DNA of 64,000 nucleotides from Rhodospirillum sp. (lineage in GTDB: Bacteria > Pseudomonadota > Alphaproteobacteria > Dongiales > Dongiaceae), in the NCBI GenBank assembly GCA_013822765.1, contig PNKY01000001.1:186001-250000 (forward strand), in the 5' to 3' direction. Numbering within the stretch: position 1 is the first letter of the stretch; each line of letters starts with the position of its first letter. The notes under the pieces were generated by a model. The model saw nothing but the letters and a program-made list of their open reading frames with translations. It was not told the origin of the DNA and did not search any database. A program made the translations under genes and the position numbers. Shown here in pieces: positions 8,375 to 16,002 of this stretch.

Positions 8375-9379
8375 CTATTCCGATGTGGCGTTGAGCGTCT
8401 CTATTGCGCGCTCGGCTTCCTGTATTATCGCGGCGATGATCTCTGCCGCGGGCCGCACGGCCGCGACCAGGGCGGCGCCTTCGCCGGCGTAGAGCGCCAT
8501 CTGCTCGAAATCGCCGGTGGTCGAGCGCAAGGGCGAATCGGTTCCGAACTTGTACAGTGGGCGGCCCTCTTCCTCGCCGATCACGACGCGCGGCAGCAAG
8601 TCGGGATGATGACCCCACAGCGCCTTGGCCTCGGCCGTCACGCTGTTGCGCAGCACGCGGACCGGCGAGTTCGGCGGCCAATTGATCGCGAACAGGTCGG
8701 TGTGCACGGTCTCTCCCGCCTTGGCCGCGACGATCCGCTGCTTATGAAAATCGTGGGCGAAGGATTCTGCACTGGCGAGAAACGCGGTGCCGCACTGCAC
8801 GCCGTCGGCGCCCAGCGCCAGCGCGGCGACGAGGCCGCGGCCGTCCGCAATCCCGCCTGAAGCGACGATCGGGATGCGCAGCTTGCCCGCGACCTGTGAC
8901 AACAGAACGTTGAGCGGCAGTCGCGCCCGTACGTGCCCGCCGGCTTCGACACCCTGCAGGATGACGACGTCGGCGCCGGCGGATTCGGCCAGCAGCGCAT
9001 CCTCGAGCGAGCCGACCTGGTGCAGCACGAGGCAGCCGGCCTTCTTGGCCTGTGCAACGACGTCGGGATAGACATCCCAGAAGAAGCACATCGCCGGCAC
9101 CTGGGCATCGAGGCAGACCGCAAGCTCTTCGCGCAGCAGCTTGGGATCGGTGGCGAACGGGATGAGATTGACCCCGAACGGCCTGGAGGTGCGGCGGCGC
9201 ACTTCCGCGATCTCGCGCGCGATCAGGTCCGGCGTTTCGCGCACCATGCCGAGCAATCCGAATCCGCCTGCTTCCGACACCGCGGCCGCCAGTTCAGAGC
9301 GCGCGGGCCCGCCCATGCCGGCGGAGATGATGGGGTGGCGGCAGTTCAGACGCTTGGTAAGGGCCGTGGTCAGGGTCAT
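8375..9379 (-). CDS. Nitronate monooxygenase (2-nitropropane dioxygenase family)
   Basis: An FMN-dependent TIM-barrel enzyme of 334 residues that oxidises alkyl nitronates. Motifs: N-terminal 'HPIISAGMGG', the catalytic-His segment 'LQGVEAGGHVR', the phosphate-binding 'IPIVASGGIADGRG' and 'ALGADGVQCGTAFL'. The open frame continues far upstream, but the coding character begins at the ATG at 9379 (MTLTTALTKRLNCRHP), the usual N terminus of the family. It is divergent from the helicase gene with about 120 bp between. Related family members include enoyl reductases, so the exact substrate is not proven. Confidence 0.9.
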   Translation of the reverse strand: MTLTTALTKRLNCRHPIISAGMGGPARSELAAAVSEAGGFGLLGMVRETPDLIAREIAEVRRRTSRPFGVNLIPFATDPKLLREELAVCLDAQVPAMCFFWDVYPDVVAQAKKAGCLVLHQVGSLEDALLAESAGADVVILQGVEAGGHVRARLPLNVLLSQVAGKLRIPIVASGGIADGRGLVAALALGADGVQCGTAFLASAESFAHDFHKQRIVAAKAGETVHTDLFAINWPPNSPVRVLRNSVTAEAKALWGHHPDLLPRVVIGEEEGRPLYKFGTDSPLRSTTGDFEQMALYAGEGAALVAAVRPAAEIIAAIIQEAERAIETLNATSE

Positions 9380-9499
9380 CGCTGCTGGCCTCTGGTTTGT
9401 TCTGCGCCCACACAATAGCGCGGCTTGCTCGGCGCGACGTGGTTGCGTTGCGAGACGCTCTGCGCAATAACCGGGCATGCGAACAAGCCGAGAACAACC

Positions 9500-12250
9500 G
9501 TGTCGGACCTGTTGAGCCCGCAGCCGCAGCGCGGCGGCGCCCGGCCGGTGCTGGTTGCCGGCTTCGCCGAGGCGGCATGGCTGACGCCCGACGGCCGCGT
9601 GGAGATGCTGGAGCCGGTGCTGGCGGCCCGCCGGGCGCTGGTGGAGGCGCCGATCGTCTGTCATGCGCCGGCGACCTTCCGCAAGCTGAAGAGCCAGCGC
9701 GCGCCGGTGGCGGACATCCTGGAACTCTACGCCTTCGTGCGACCGGCCAGCTTCTGCCTGCCGACCCCGCGCGGCATCGCGCTGGCGATGGGCCTGCCGC
9801 TGGCCGATCATGCGCCGCTGGCCGACCAGGCCCGGCTGCTGGCGCAGGCGGCGCGCGCGCTGCTGGGCGAACTGGCGGCCACCACGTCGAAGCGCCGCCG
9901 CATCTCCGGCCTCGCCACCTTGATGGCCAGGGCCGGCTGGGTCTGGGGTCCCGATGTGCAGAAGGCGCTGGAGATCGGCGGACCGTTGTCCGCCCAGGCC
10001 GGCGTCGCGGTGTGGGAAGACCTGCCGGAATGGCAGGACCAGGCGCCCGAGCCGGCCCCCAGCGATCTCGCCGTGGAACCGGCGGAGACGCGCCGCCGCC
10101 TCGCCGAGCTGCTCGGTCCGGAGGCGGAGCAGCGCCCGCAGCAGGCCGACTATGCCGAATCCCTGGTGCCGGCCTTCGCGCCACGTCCGGCGGAGGACAC
10201 GCCCAACGTGGTGCTGGCGGAGGCGGGCACCGGCGTCGGCAAAACCCTCGGCTACCTGGCGCCTGCCGGCCTGTGGGCCGAGCGCAACAAGGGCGCGGTG
10301 TGGATCAGCACCTTCACGCGCCACCTGCAGAACCAGATCGACCAGGAACTCGACCGGCTCTATCCCAACCCGGCGCTGAAGGCCGCGCGCGTGGTGCTGC
10401 GCAAGGGTCGGGAGAATTATCTCTGCCTGCTCAATCTCGCGGAGCTGTCCGGCCCGGCCGCCCTGCGCACGCAGGACGCCGTCGCCTTCGGCCTGATGGC
10501 GCGCTGGACCATGGCGACGCGCGACGGCGACCTCGCCGGCGGCGACCTGCCGGGCTGGCTCGGCGACATCTTGGGAGCCTCGCGCATTGGCGCGCTCGCC
10601 GATCGGCGCGGCGAATGCGTCTACAGCGCCTGCCCCCACTACGGCCGCTGTTTCATCGAACGCTCGGTGCGCCGCGCGCGCAAGGCCGACATCGTGATCG
10701 CCAACCACGCGCTGGTGATGATCCAGGCCGCGTTGGGCGCCGAGGATCAGCGCCTGCCGACCCGCTACGTGTTCGACGAGGGCCATCACCTGTTCGAGGC
10801 GATCGACAGCGCCTTCGCCGCGCACCTCACCGGACAGGAGACGATCGATCTGCGGCGCTGGCTACTCGGCGGCGAAGGCAGCGGCCGTGCCGCGCGTGCA
10901 CGCGGCCTGCGGCGCCGGGTCGAGGACCTGATCCTCGACGATGCCGGCGCCATGGACCTGATGCGCGACATCGCGGAGGCGGCCCGCGCCTTGCCCGGCG
11001 ATGGCTGGCTGCAGCGCCTGCAGGACCGGCGGCCGAACGGCGCGGTGGAGATGTTCCTGCACGCCCTGCGCCAGGAGGTGCTGGCGCGCGCTGCCGACGA
11101 CATGATGGGGTACGGCCAGGAGATCGACGCGCGCCCGGTCAACGACACGGTGATGACCGCGGCGCTGGCGCTGGACCGCGAGCTGCAGCGCCTGCAGACG
11201 CCGATGCGCGAGCTGGCGAAGCGCCTCGCCAAGCGGCTGGACGAGGATGCCGACGTGCTCGATTCCAACACCCGCCTGCGCATCGACGCCATGGTGCGCG
11301 GCATCACCCGCCGCTCCGACATGGAGGTCGCGGCCTGGCGCGCCATGCTGCAATCCCTGGCGCAGCCGATGCCGCCGGAATTCGTCGACTGGTTCGCGAT
11401 CGAGCGCGTGGAGGGGCGCGAGCTCGATGTCGGCTTCTACCGCCACTATCTCGATCCCACCAAGCCATTCATCGATGCGGTGGCGAAGCCTGCGCATGGC
11501 GTGGTGGTGACGTCGGCAACCCTGACAGACGGCTCAGGCAGCGAAGCGTCCTGGGAAGCAGCGGGTCAGCGGGTCGGCGCGCCGCACCTGGTCGCGCCGG
11601 CCATGCGCGTGCGGGTGCCGTCGCCGTTCGACTATGCCAACCAGACGCGGGTCTTCATCGTCACCGACGTTCCGCGCACCGACACGGCGCAGATCGCATC
11701 GGCGTATCGCGAGCTGTTCCTGGCGGCCGGCGGTGGCGCGCTCGGTCTGTTCACCGCGATCGCAAGATTGCGCGACGTGCACAAACGAATCGCGCCGGCG
11801 CTGGAGCAGGCGGGGCTTGACCTGCTGTCGCAGCATGTCGACGCCATGAGCACGGCGTCCTTGATCGACATCTTCCGCGGCGAGCGCGACGCTTGCCTGC
11901 TTGGCACCGACGCGATCCGCGACGGCGTCGACGTGCCGGGGCCGGCGCTGCGCCTGATCGTGTTCGATCGCGTGCCATGGCCGCGTCCGCACCTGCTGCA
12001 TCGCGCGCGCAAGAGCGTGTTCGGCGGCACCGACTACGACGACCAGCTGGTTCGGCTGAAGCTGAAGCAGGCGTTCGGGCGTTTGATCCGCCGCGCCGAC
12101 GATCGCGGCGTATTCGTGCTGCTGGACCGCCAGATGCCATCGCGCCTGCTCGGCGCCTTTCCGGCGGAGATCGCCGCGGAGCGCATTGGCCTCGCCGACG
12201 CGATCGACAAGACCCGCGCCTTCCTCGCGCCCTATCAAACGCCGAGATAG
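9500..12250 (+). CDS. DinG/XPD-like Fe-S ATP-dependent DNA helicase
   Basis: A superfamily-2 helicase of 916 residues. The Walker A motif is AEAGTGVGKT (Lys248) and the DEAH-type box is DEGH (426-429). Motif VI is 'KLKQAFGRLIRR' near the C terminus. Four cysteines consistent with the 4Fe-4S domain lie at 309 (NYLC), 373, 378 and 384. The first ~200 residues have no exonuclease motif that I recognise. Relatives unwind DNA with 5' overhangs, R-loops or G4 structures. The start is GTG 9500, where MSDLLSPQP begins; an upstream in-frame TTG at 9425 is less likely. The stop overlaps the convergent carrier gene by 16 bp. Confidence 0.9.
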   Translation: MSDLLSPQPQRGGARPVLVAGFAEAAWLTPDGRVEMLEPVLAARRALVEAPIVCHAPATFRKLKSQRAPVADILELYAFVRPASFCLPTPRGIALAMGLPLADHAPLADQARLLAQAARALLGELAATTSKRRRISGLATLMARAGWVWGPDVQKALEIGGPLSAQAGVAVWEDLPEWQDQAPEPAPSDLAVEPAETRRRLAELLGPEAEQRPQQADYAESLVPAFAPRPAEDTPNVVLAEAGTGVGKTLGYLAPAGLWAERNKGAVWISTFTRHLQNQIDQELDRLYPNPALKAARVVLRKGRENYLCLLNLAELSGPAALRTQDAVAFGLMARWTMATRDGDLAGGDLPGWLGDILGASRIGALADRRGECVYSACPHYGRCFIERSVRRARKADIVIANHALVMIQAALGAEDQRLPTRYVFDEGHHLFEAIDSAFAAHLTGQETIDLRRWLLGGEGSGRAARARGLRRRVEDLILDDAGAMDLMRDIAEAARALPGDGWLQRLQDRRPNGAVEMFLHALRQEVLARAADDMMGYGQEIDARPVNDTVMTAALALDRELQRLQTPMRELAKRLAKRLDEDADVLDSNTRLRIDAMVRGITRRSDMEVAAWRAMLQSLAQPMPPEFVDWFAIERVEGRELDVGFYRHYLDPTKPFIDAVAKPAHGVVVTSATLTDGSGSEASWEAAGQRVGAPHLVAPAMRVRVPSPFDYANQTRVFIVTDVPRTDTAQIASAYRELFLAAGGGALGLFTAIARLRDVHKRIAPALEQAGLDLLSQHVDAMSTASLIDIFRGERDACLLGTDAIRDGVDVPGPALRLIVFDRVPWPRPHLLHRARKSVFGGTDYDDQLVRLKLKQAFGRLIRRADDRGVFVLLDRQMPSRLLGAFPAEIAAERIGLADAIDKTRAFLAPYQTPR

Positions 12251-13170
12251 ACCAGCACCCAGGAGAGCGTGACCACCGAGGCGAGCGTGGAGCCGAGGAT
12301 GATGCCGGTCGCGCGCCGCACGTAGGTGTTGTTCTGCGACGCCAGCACGAACACCAGCGAACCGGTCGGCAAGGCGGCGAGCAGCAGCAGCACCCTGCGC
12401 CAATCGGGATCGACCGGGATCAGCCAGCAGACGACTGCGAAGGTCGCGAGCGGATGCAGCACCAGCTTCAGCGCCGACATAGCCGACACTTCGATCAGGT
12501 CGCCCTTGAAGCTCTTGCCCACCATGAACAGTCCCATGGCGAACAAGGCGGCCGGCGGCGCGGCCGCGCCCATGATGTCGCAGAAGGTGAGCAACGGCGC
12601 CGGAACCTCGATGGCGAAGGCCGAGGCTAGGATGCCGGCGGTCGCCGACAGCACCAGCGGCGAGCGGACGACACCCATGAGAGCGTCGCGCGCGACATGC
12701 AGGCGATGGCTTGCCGTCGACAGCTGCGCCTCGATCCACAGGATGTAGAGACCCATGATCAGCGCGCCATTCACGATGGTCAGGAGAATGGCGGGTAGCG
12801 CCGCCTCGCGGCCGAAGGCGGTGATGGCGAGCGGAATGCCCATGTAGCCGGTGTTGGCGAAGATCGCGCCCATGTTCTGCACGGCGAGGGCCGCGCCGCG
12901 CGTGCGGAACACAAACCGCCCCACGGCCAGCGCGATCACGGCGCTCGCCAGCAGGCCGAGCAGATAGGCGCTGAGATAAGGCCAATTGAATATCTGCGAC
13001 AATTCGACCTTGGCGAGCGAGCCGAAGAACAAGGCGGGCAGAGCGGCGAAATACACGAAGCCGTTCAACGCCTCGCTGCCGCCGGTGCCGAGCAGGCGGA
13101 ACCGCCCGCAGGCATAGCCGGCAAGGACGATAGCGAAGACGGGGAGGACGACATTAACGACGGCCTGCAT
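12235..13170 (-). CDS. AEC (auxin efflux carrier) family transporter
   Basis: An inner-membrane carrier of 311 residues with about ten hydrophobic helices, the standard length for the family. It starts MQAVVNVVLPVFAIVLAGYA, and the mid-protein 'NMGAIFANTGYMGIPLAI' is the AEC signature with the conserved Asn-Gly-Pro break. Bacterial members export or import small organic acids; the substrate here cannot be inferred. The frame is open upstream to about 13377, but that part overlaps repeats and is not protein-like, so the ATG at 13170 is used. The 3' end overlaps the helicase gene tail to tail by 16 bp. Confidence 0.88.
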   Translation of the reverse strand: MQAVVNVVLPVFAIVLAGYACGRFRLLGTGGSEALNGFVYFAALPALFFGSLAKVELSQIFNWPYLSAYLLGLLASAVIALAVGRFVFRTRGAALAVQNMGAIFANTGYMGIPLAITAFGREAALPAILLTIVNGALIMGLYILWIEAQLSTASHRLHVARDALMGVVRSPLVLSATAGILASAFAIEVPAPLLTFCDIMGAAAPPAALFAMGLFMVGKSFKGDLIEVSAMSALKLVLHPLATFAVVCWLIPVDPDWRRVLLLLAALPTGSLVFVLASQNNTYVRRATGIILGSTLASVVTLSWVLVYLGV

Positions 13171-13208
13171 GCGGCCGCGACCTTGGCAGAGCACCAGCCG
13201 TCGGTCCA

Positions 13209-13234
13209 GAGCGTGATCCGGTCGAATCACGCTC
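13209..13234. repeat. Short perfect stem-loop
   Basis: GAGCGTGAT (13209-13217) and ATCACGCTC (13226-13234) form a 9-bp perfect stem with an 8-base loop. It sits just upstream of the AEC gene and 20 bp from dispersed repeat copy B. It could be a mini-repeat or an operator. Confidence 0.6.
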
Positions 13235-13253
13235 CTTAATTGCTTCGCGGGGC

Positions 13254-13295
13254 GCATTTTCTGCGCCGAACCGGTGCCGCTTCGTCGGAAAATGC
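13254..13295. repeat. Dispersed 43-bp palindromic element, copy B
   Basis: GCATTTTC (13254-13261), TG, CGCCGAA (13264-13270), a 10-base loop, TTCGTCG (13281-13287) and GAAAATGC (13288-13295). It matches copy A in reverse orientation, with one mismatch in the inner stem. It lies between divergent genes, so it is not simply a terminator. Confidence 0.85.
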
Positions 13296-13369
13296 GCGGG
13301 GCGCTTGAGTTTCCGGAATTGCCCGCTAGAGTGCGGGCAATTCCAAGGATTTGAGAAGCGAGCCACCGG

Positions 13370-13777
13370 ATGATCAACCATCACGCCGCCCTGATCTACA
13401 CCATGGTCATCATGTCCGCCGCCGACCGTGACATGTCGGATGCCGAGCTGGGCGCCATGACCGACATGGTCGGGCACCTGCCGGTGTTCCGCGACTATGA
13501 CAAGTCGATGATCTCCAAGACTTCGGGCTCCTGCGTCGAGATGCTGAAGGACGGCGATGGGTTGGAAAAGATCCTGAAGCTGATCCGTGCCGCGCTGCCT
13601 GAGCGGCTGCGCGAGACCGCCTATGCGCTGGCCTGCGACGTTGCCGCCGCCGACAGCACGGTGACGCCGGAGGAAGCGCGGCTGCTCGACCTGCTGCGCT
13701 ACGAGCTGCAGATCGGCAAGCTGGTCGCCGCCGCCATCGAGCGCGGCGCCCGCGCCCGGCATTTGACGCTGAGCTAG
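13370..13777 (+). CDS. TerB-like (tellurite-resistance TerB family) protein
   Basis: A small all-helical cytosolic protein of 135 residues. The two-fold pattern 'YTMVIMSAADRDMSDAELGAM' and 'ALACDVAAADSTVTPEEARLL' is typical of TerB/DjlA-N folds: a helix with a conserved acidic residue followed by an acidic 'D..+..E' turn that may bind metal. No tellurite cluster (TerC, TerD, TerZ) is nearby, so resistance is not implied by context; many alphaproteobacteria carry this as a stand-alone gene of unknown role. The start ATG 13370 follows 'GAGAAGCGAGCC'. Confidence 0.8.
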   Translation: MINHHAALIYTMVIMSAADRDMSDAELGAMTDMVGHLPVFRDYDKSMISKTSGSCVEMLKDGDGLEKILKLIRAALPERLRETAYALACDVAAADSTVTPEEARLLDLLRYELQIGKLVAAAIERGARARHLTLS

Positions 13778-13791
13778 CTACTCTCTCAACA

Positions 13792-13881
13792 GTCATCCCG
13801 GCCAAGCGCAGCGCGAGCCGGGATCCATTCCGAAACCCGCGCCAAGCGGATCCATGGACCCCGGATCAAGTCCGGGGTGAC
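13792..13881. repeat. Dispersed GTCATCCCGG...CCGGGGTGAC palindromic repeat
   Basis: Two stems: ATCCCGGC (13795-13802) with GCCGGGAT (13817-13824), and ACCCCGGA (13858-13865) with TCCGGGGT (13871-13878), the latter with a 5-base loop. The ends GTCATCCCGG and CCGGGGTGAC also pair imperfectly. This is the common alphaproteobacterial intergenic repeat type. It lies between convergent genes and probably also terminates transcription. Confidence 0.85.
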
Positions 13882-13899
13882 GGCAGGAGTGTACGTGCG

Positions 13900-14742
13900 T
13901 TAGACCGGCTGGGTCTTCGCGTAGTCGAAGTAGAGTTCGCGCGCGCGGCGATAGACCGGGCCGGGCTGGAAGTCGCGCTTCTCGAAGCGCGTGACCGGCA
14001 GCACCTTGGCATAGTTGCCGGTGGAGAACATCTCGTCGCAGCTTTCGAGATCCTCGACCGTGATGTCGCGCTCCTCCGCCTTGACGCCGTTGTCGCGCAG
14101 CAGCTTCAGCACGCGCTGGCGCGTGATGCCGTTGAGGAACGTGCCGTTCGGCTTCGGCGTCATCGCGACGCCGTCCTTCACGATGAAGATGTTGGAGCCG
14201 GAGAATTCCGCGACGAAGCCGTCGGGGCCGAGCATGACGGCATCGTCGAAGCCGCGCTTCTGCGCCTCGGCCTGGGCACGGCCGGCCTGCGCATAGAGCC
14301 CGACCGCCTTGGCGTCGGTGGTGGCGGAGTCAGGGCCCGGCCGGCGGTATTTGGTGAGGCACACCGACATCGGGCCGGGCTGCGGCAACGGCGTCGCGCT
14401 GAGCGAGATCACCAGCCGCGTGCTCTCCGGATCTGGCACCAGGCCGCCCTTCTCCGCCCACATGAAGGGGCGCAGGTAGAGTGGCGTGCCATGCGGGAAC
14501 TTGCGGATGCCCTCGCGCAGGATGGCCTCGATCTCAGCAGCGGTCTTCGGTGACTTGAGGCCGAGATTGGCGGCGGAGCGGATCGCGCGCTCGCAATGCA
14601 GGGTAAGGTCGGGCGCATAGCCGTCGAAGGCGCGCGCGCCGTCGAAGATCGCCGCGCCCAGCCAGATCGCCTGGTCCCACGATTTCATGATCAGCGGATC
14701 GCCTTCGATCCACGTGCCGTCCATCCAGTTCAGCTTGTCCAC
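13900..14742 (-). CDS. Class IV PLP aminotransferase (branched-chain aminotransferase-like)
   Basis: A 280-residue fold-type IV PLP enzyme. The PLP-binding lysine is most likely Lys145 in 'TTDAKAVGLYAQ', and the pyridine-N-binding Glu179 lies in 'GFVAEFSGSNIFIV'. 'GITRQRVLKLLRDNG' and 'CDEMFSTGNYAKVLPVT' also fit IlvE/DAAT relatives. The protein is shorter than classical IlvE (~300-310). It probably transaminates branched-chain or similar amino acids, but D-amino-acid or other transaminase activity cannot be excluded. No other branched-chain biosynthesis gene is in the window. Confidence 0.85.
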   Translation of the reverse strand: MDKLNWMDGTWIEGDPLIMKSWDQAIWLGAAIFDGARAFDGYAPDLTLHCERAIRSAANLGLKSPKTAAEIEAILREGIRKFPHGTPLYLRPFMWAEKGGLVPDPESTRLVISLSATPLPQPGPMSVCLTKYRRPGPDSATTDAKAVGLYAQAGRAQAEAQKRGFDDAVMLGPDGFVAEFSGSNIFIVKDGVAMTPKPNGTFLNGITRQRVLKLLRDNGVKAEERDITVEDLESCDEMFSTGNYAKVLPVTRFEKRDFQPGPVYRRARELYFDYAKTQPV

Positions 14743-14873
14743 GGTGCCGCCCCTACCTGATAGTCGCTCTCAAGAGGCGCGAGCATAGTCAAGGGGCCCG
14801 CTCGAATCGAGACTGCGTTCGTCCGGCAGAGACGGCGAAACGCGTCAGGGTACAATCGGGTGCTTAAGTGGTC

Positions 14874-14915
14874 GCGTTCCTGCGCCGAACCGGCATCCAC
14901 TTCGGCGGAAAACGC
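14874..14915. repeat. Dispersed 43-bp palindromic element, copy C
   Basis: GCGTTCC (14874-14880), TG, CGCCGAA (14883-14889), an 11-base loop, TTCGGCG (14901-14907) and GAAAACGC (14908-14915). It has the same orientation as copy B. The inner stem is perfect; the outer stem keeps partial pairing despite changes on both arms (GCATTTTC to GCGTTCC, GAAAATGC to GAAAACGC). Confidence 0.85.
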
Positions 14916-14994
14916 TCCAATAAATAAAGCGGGCGACCAGCATGCACTGGTCGCCCGCTTCCCCAAGTCAGCGTAGCCGACGCCAACGAAAAGC

Positions 14995-15744
14995 TTACTG
15001 GGTGGCCCAGACCACCCGTGCGATCCAGCGAACGTCGCTGGTCTTGAAGAACGAACCGGCGGCCGAGTCGGTCAGCGATTCGAGATACAGGCCTTCCGCC
15101 TCCTGCCGGCCGACGCGGCGCAGCAGGACGGTGCCGGAGGTGTTGCCGACCACGATGCGGTCGCCGCGGCGCACTTCCTGCTCCGGCGAGGCGATCACGA
15201 TATCGCCGTCACGATAGACCGGATCGAATTCATGGCCGTTGATCTCGACCGCGAATGCCGTGCGGTCGACGATGCCCGGCGCGTTGAAGCGGCCCCAGGC
15301 GCTGCCCACCGGCTGGCCGTTCTGGTCGAAGCAGCTCTCGGTCGCGAGCCGCGCCAGCGCCACCACCGGGATCGACTTGCCGGCCGCGCCGCGGCCAGCC
15401 AGCTTGCCGCCCTGGAAGGCATTGCCTTCGCCGGTCCCGGGCGCGCCGGTCAGCTGCACGAAGCTGGAAAAGCTCTCGCCGGTGACGGTCAGGATCTTGG
15501 CGACCGATTCGGTTGAGGGCCAGCGTGGGCGACCCTCGCGCGTGATGCGCTTGCTGGGATTGAAGGCGGTGGGGTCAAGGCCCGCCCGCCGCGCCAAACC
15601 GGATGCCGAAAGGCCATGCTTGGCAGCCAATCGATCGATCCCGCGCCACACGTCCGCGTGCTGGAGCATGGGAACGAGACCGGCCCGTACGTTGGTTTCA
15701 GCCGGGCGATCCACAGGACTGCCCTCGATGCCATTGTTCAACAT
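14995..15744 (-). CDS. HTH/S24-like transcriptional regulator (LexA/CI fold)
   Basis: A 249-residue regulator. An N-terminal helix-turn-helix ('RLAAKHGLSASGLARRAGLD', ~residues 35-85) precedes a C-terminal S24/LexA-like domain (~130-249). In that domain the usual G-x-S-M-x-P motif reads 'NGHEFDPVYRDGD', and 'GTVLLRRVGR' stands where the catalytic Lys is expected. Both catalytic residues therefore appear lost, so self-cleavage is unlikely. ATG 15744 is chosen because GGGAGGGG lies just upstream; further in-frame codons to 15780 precede that site. The divergent region to pyrD holds two direct repeats that could be its operator. Confidence 0.82.
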   Translation of the reverse strand: MLNNGIEGSPVDRPAETNVRAGLVPMLQHADVWRGIDRLAAKHGLSASGLARRAGLDPTAFNPSKRITREGRPRWPSTESVAKILTVTGESFSSFVQLTGAPGTGEGNAFQGGKLAGRGAAGKSIPVVALARLATESCFDQNGQPVGSAWGRFNAPGIVDRTAFAVEINGHEFDPVYRDGDIVIASPEQEVRRGDRIVVGNTSGTVLLRRVGRQEAEGLYLESLTDSAAGSFFKTSDVRWIARVVWATQ

Positions 15745-15861
15745 TTCACCCCTCCCAACCTCTCGAGCCCAAGGCCGCACTTTGGTGGCTCATAGGCCCG
15801 ATGCCCCTTCAATCGAGCGGCAATGTACTCCCATCGCACCTGAAAATATTCAGCGCAGAGG

Positions 15862-15890
15862 TATAGGTAGGTCCAACGATATAGGTGGGT
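15862..15890. promoter_or_regulatory. Tandem direct repeats, candidate operator of the S24-like regulator
   Basis: TATAGGTAGGT (15862-15872) and TATAGGTGGGT (15880-15890) are near-identical 11-mers with an 18-bp period. They sit in the 258-bp region between the regulator and pyrD, about 118 bp from the regulator start. On the minus strand each carries a TATA-like hexamer. Function is inferred from position only. Confidence 0.4.
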
Positions 15891-16002
15891 GTTCTGACCA
15901 ATCGACGGCCTTTGCTGTGGTGTTGCTGGCGAATCGGCAGTCATTTGGCCAGGAAGCGGCCCAGCTGCTATAACTCCGGCGGTACCGCGGGGGCCTCCGA
16001 TA

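Noticed and set aside
8293..8394. 33-codon plus-strand ORF (MEASIVCQLLATFRQAV...) between the LuxR-type sensor and nitronate monooxygenase genes
   Set aside because: The peptide looks natural but it overlaps the monooxygenase 3' end, has no clear ribosome site and may be a gene remnant or chance; not supported enough to annotate.
9380..10825. In-frame upstream extension of the nitronate monooxygenase frame
   Set aside because: The extension is antisense to the DinG-like helicase, which has clear motifs; the enzyme's normal N terminus begins at 9379.
13370..13777. Tellurite-resistance function for the TerB-like gene
   Set aside because: No other ter genes are near; the single domain is widespread and does not by itself indicate resistance.
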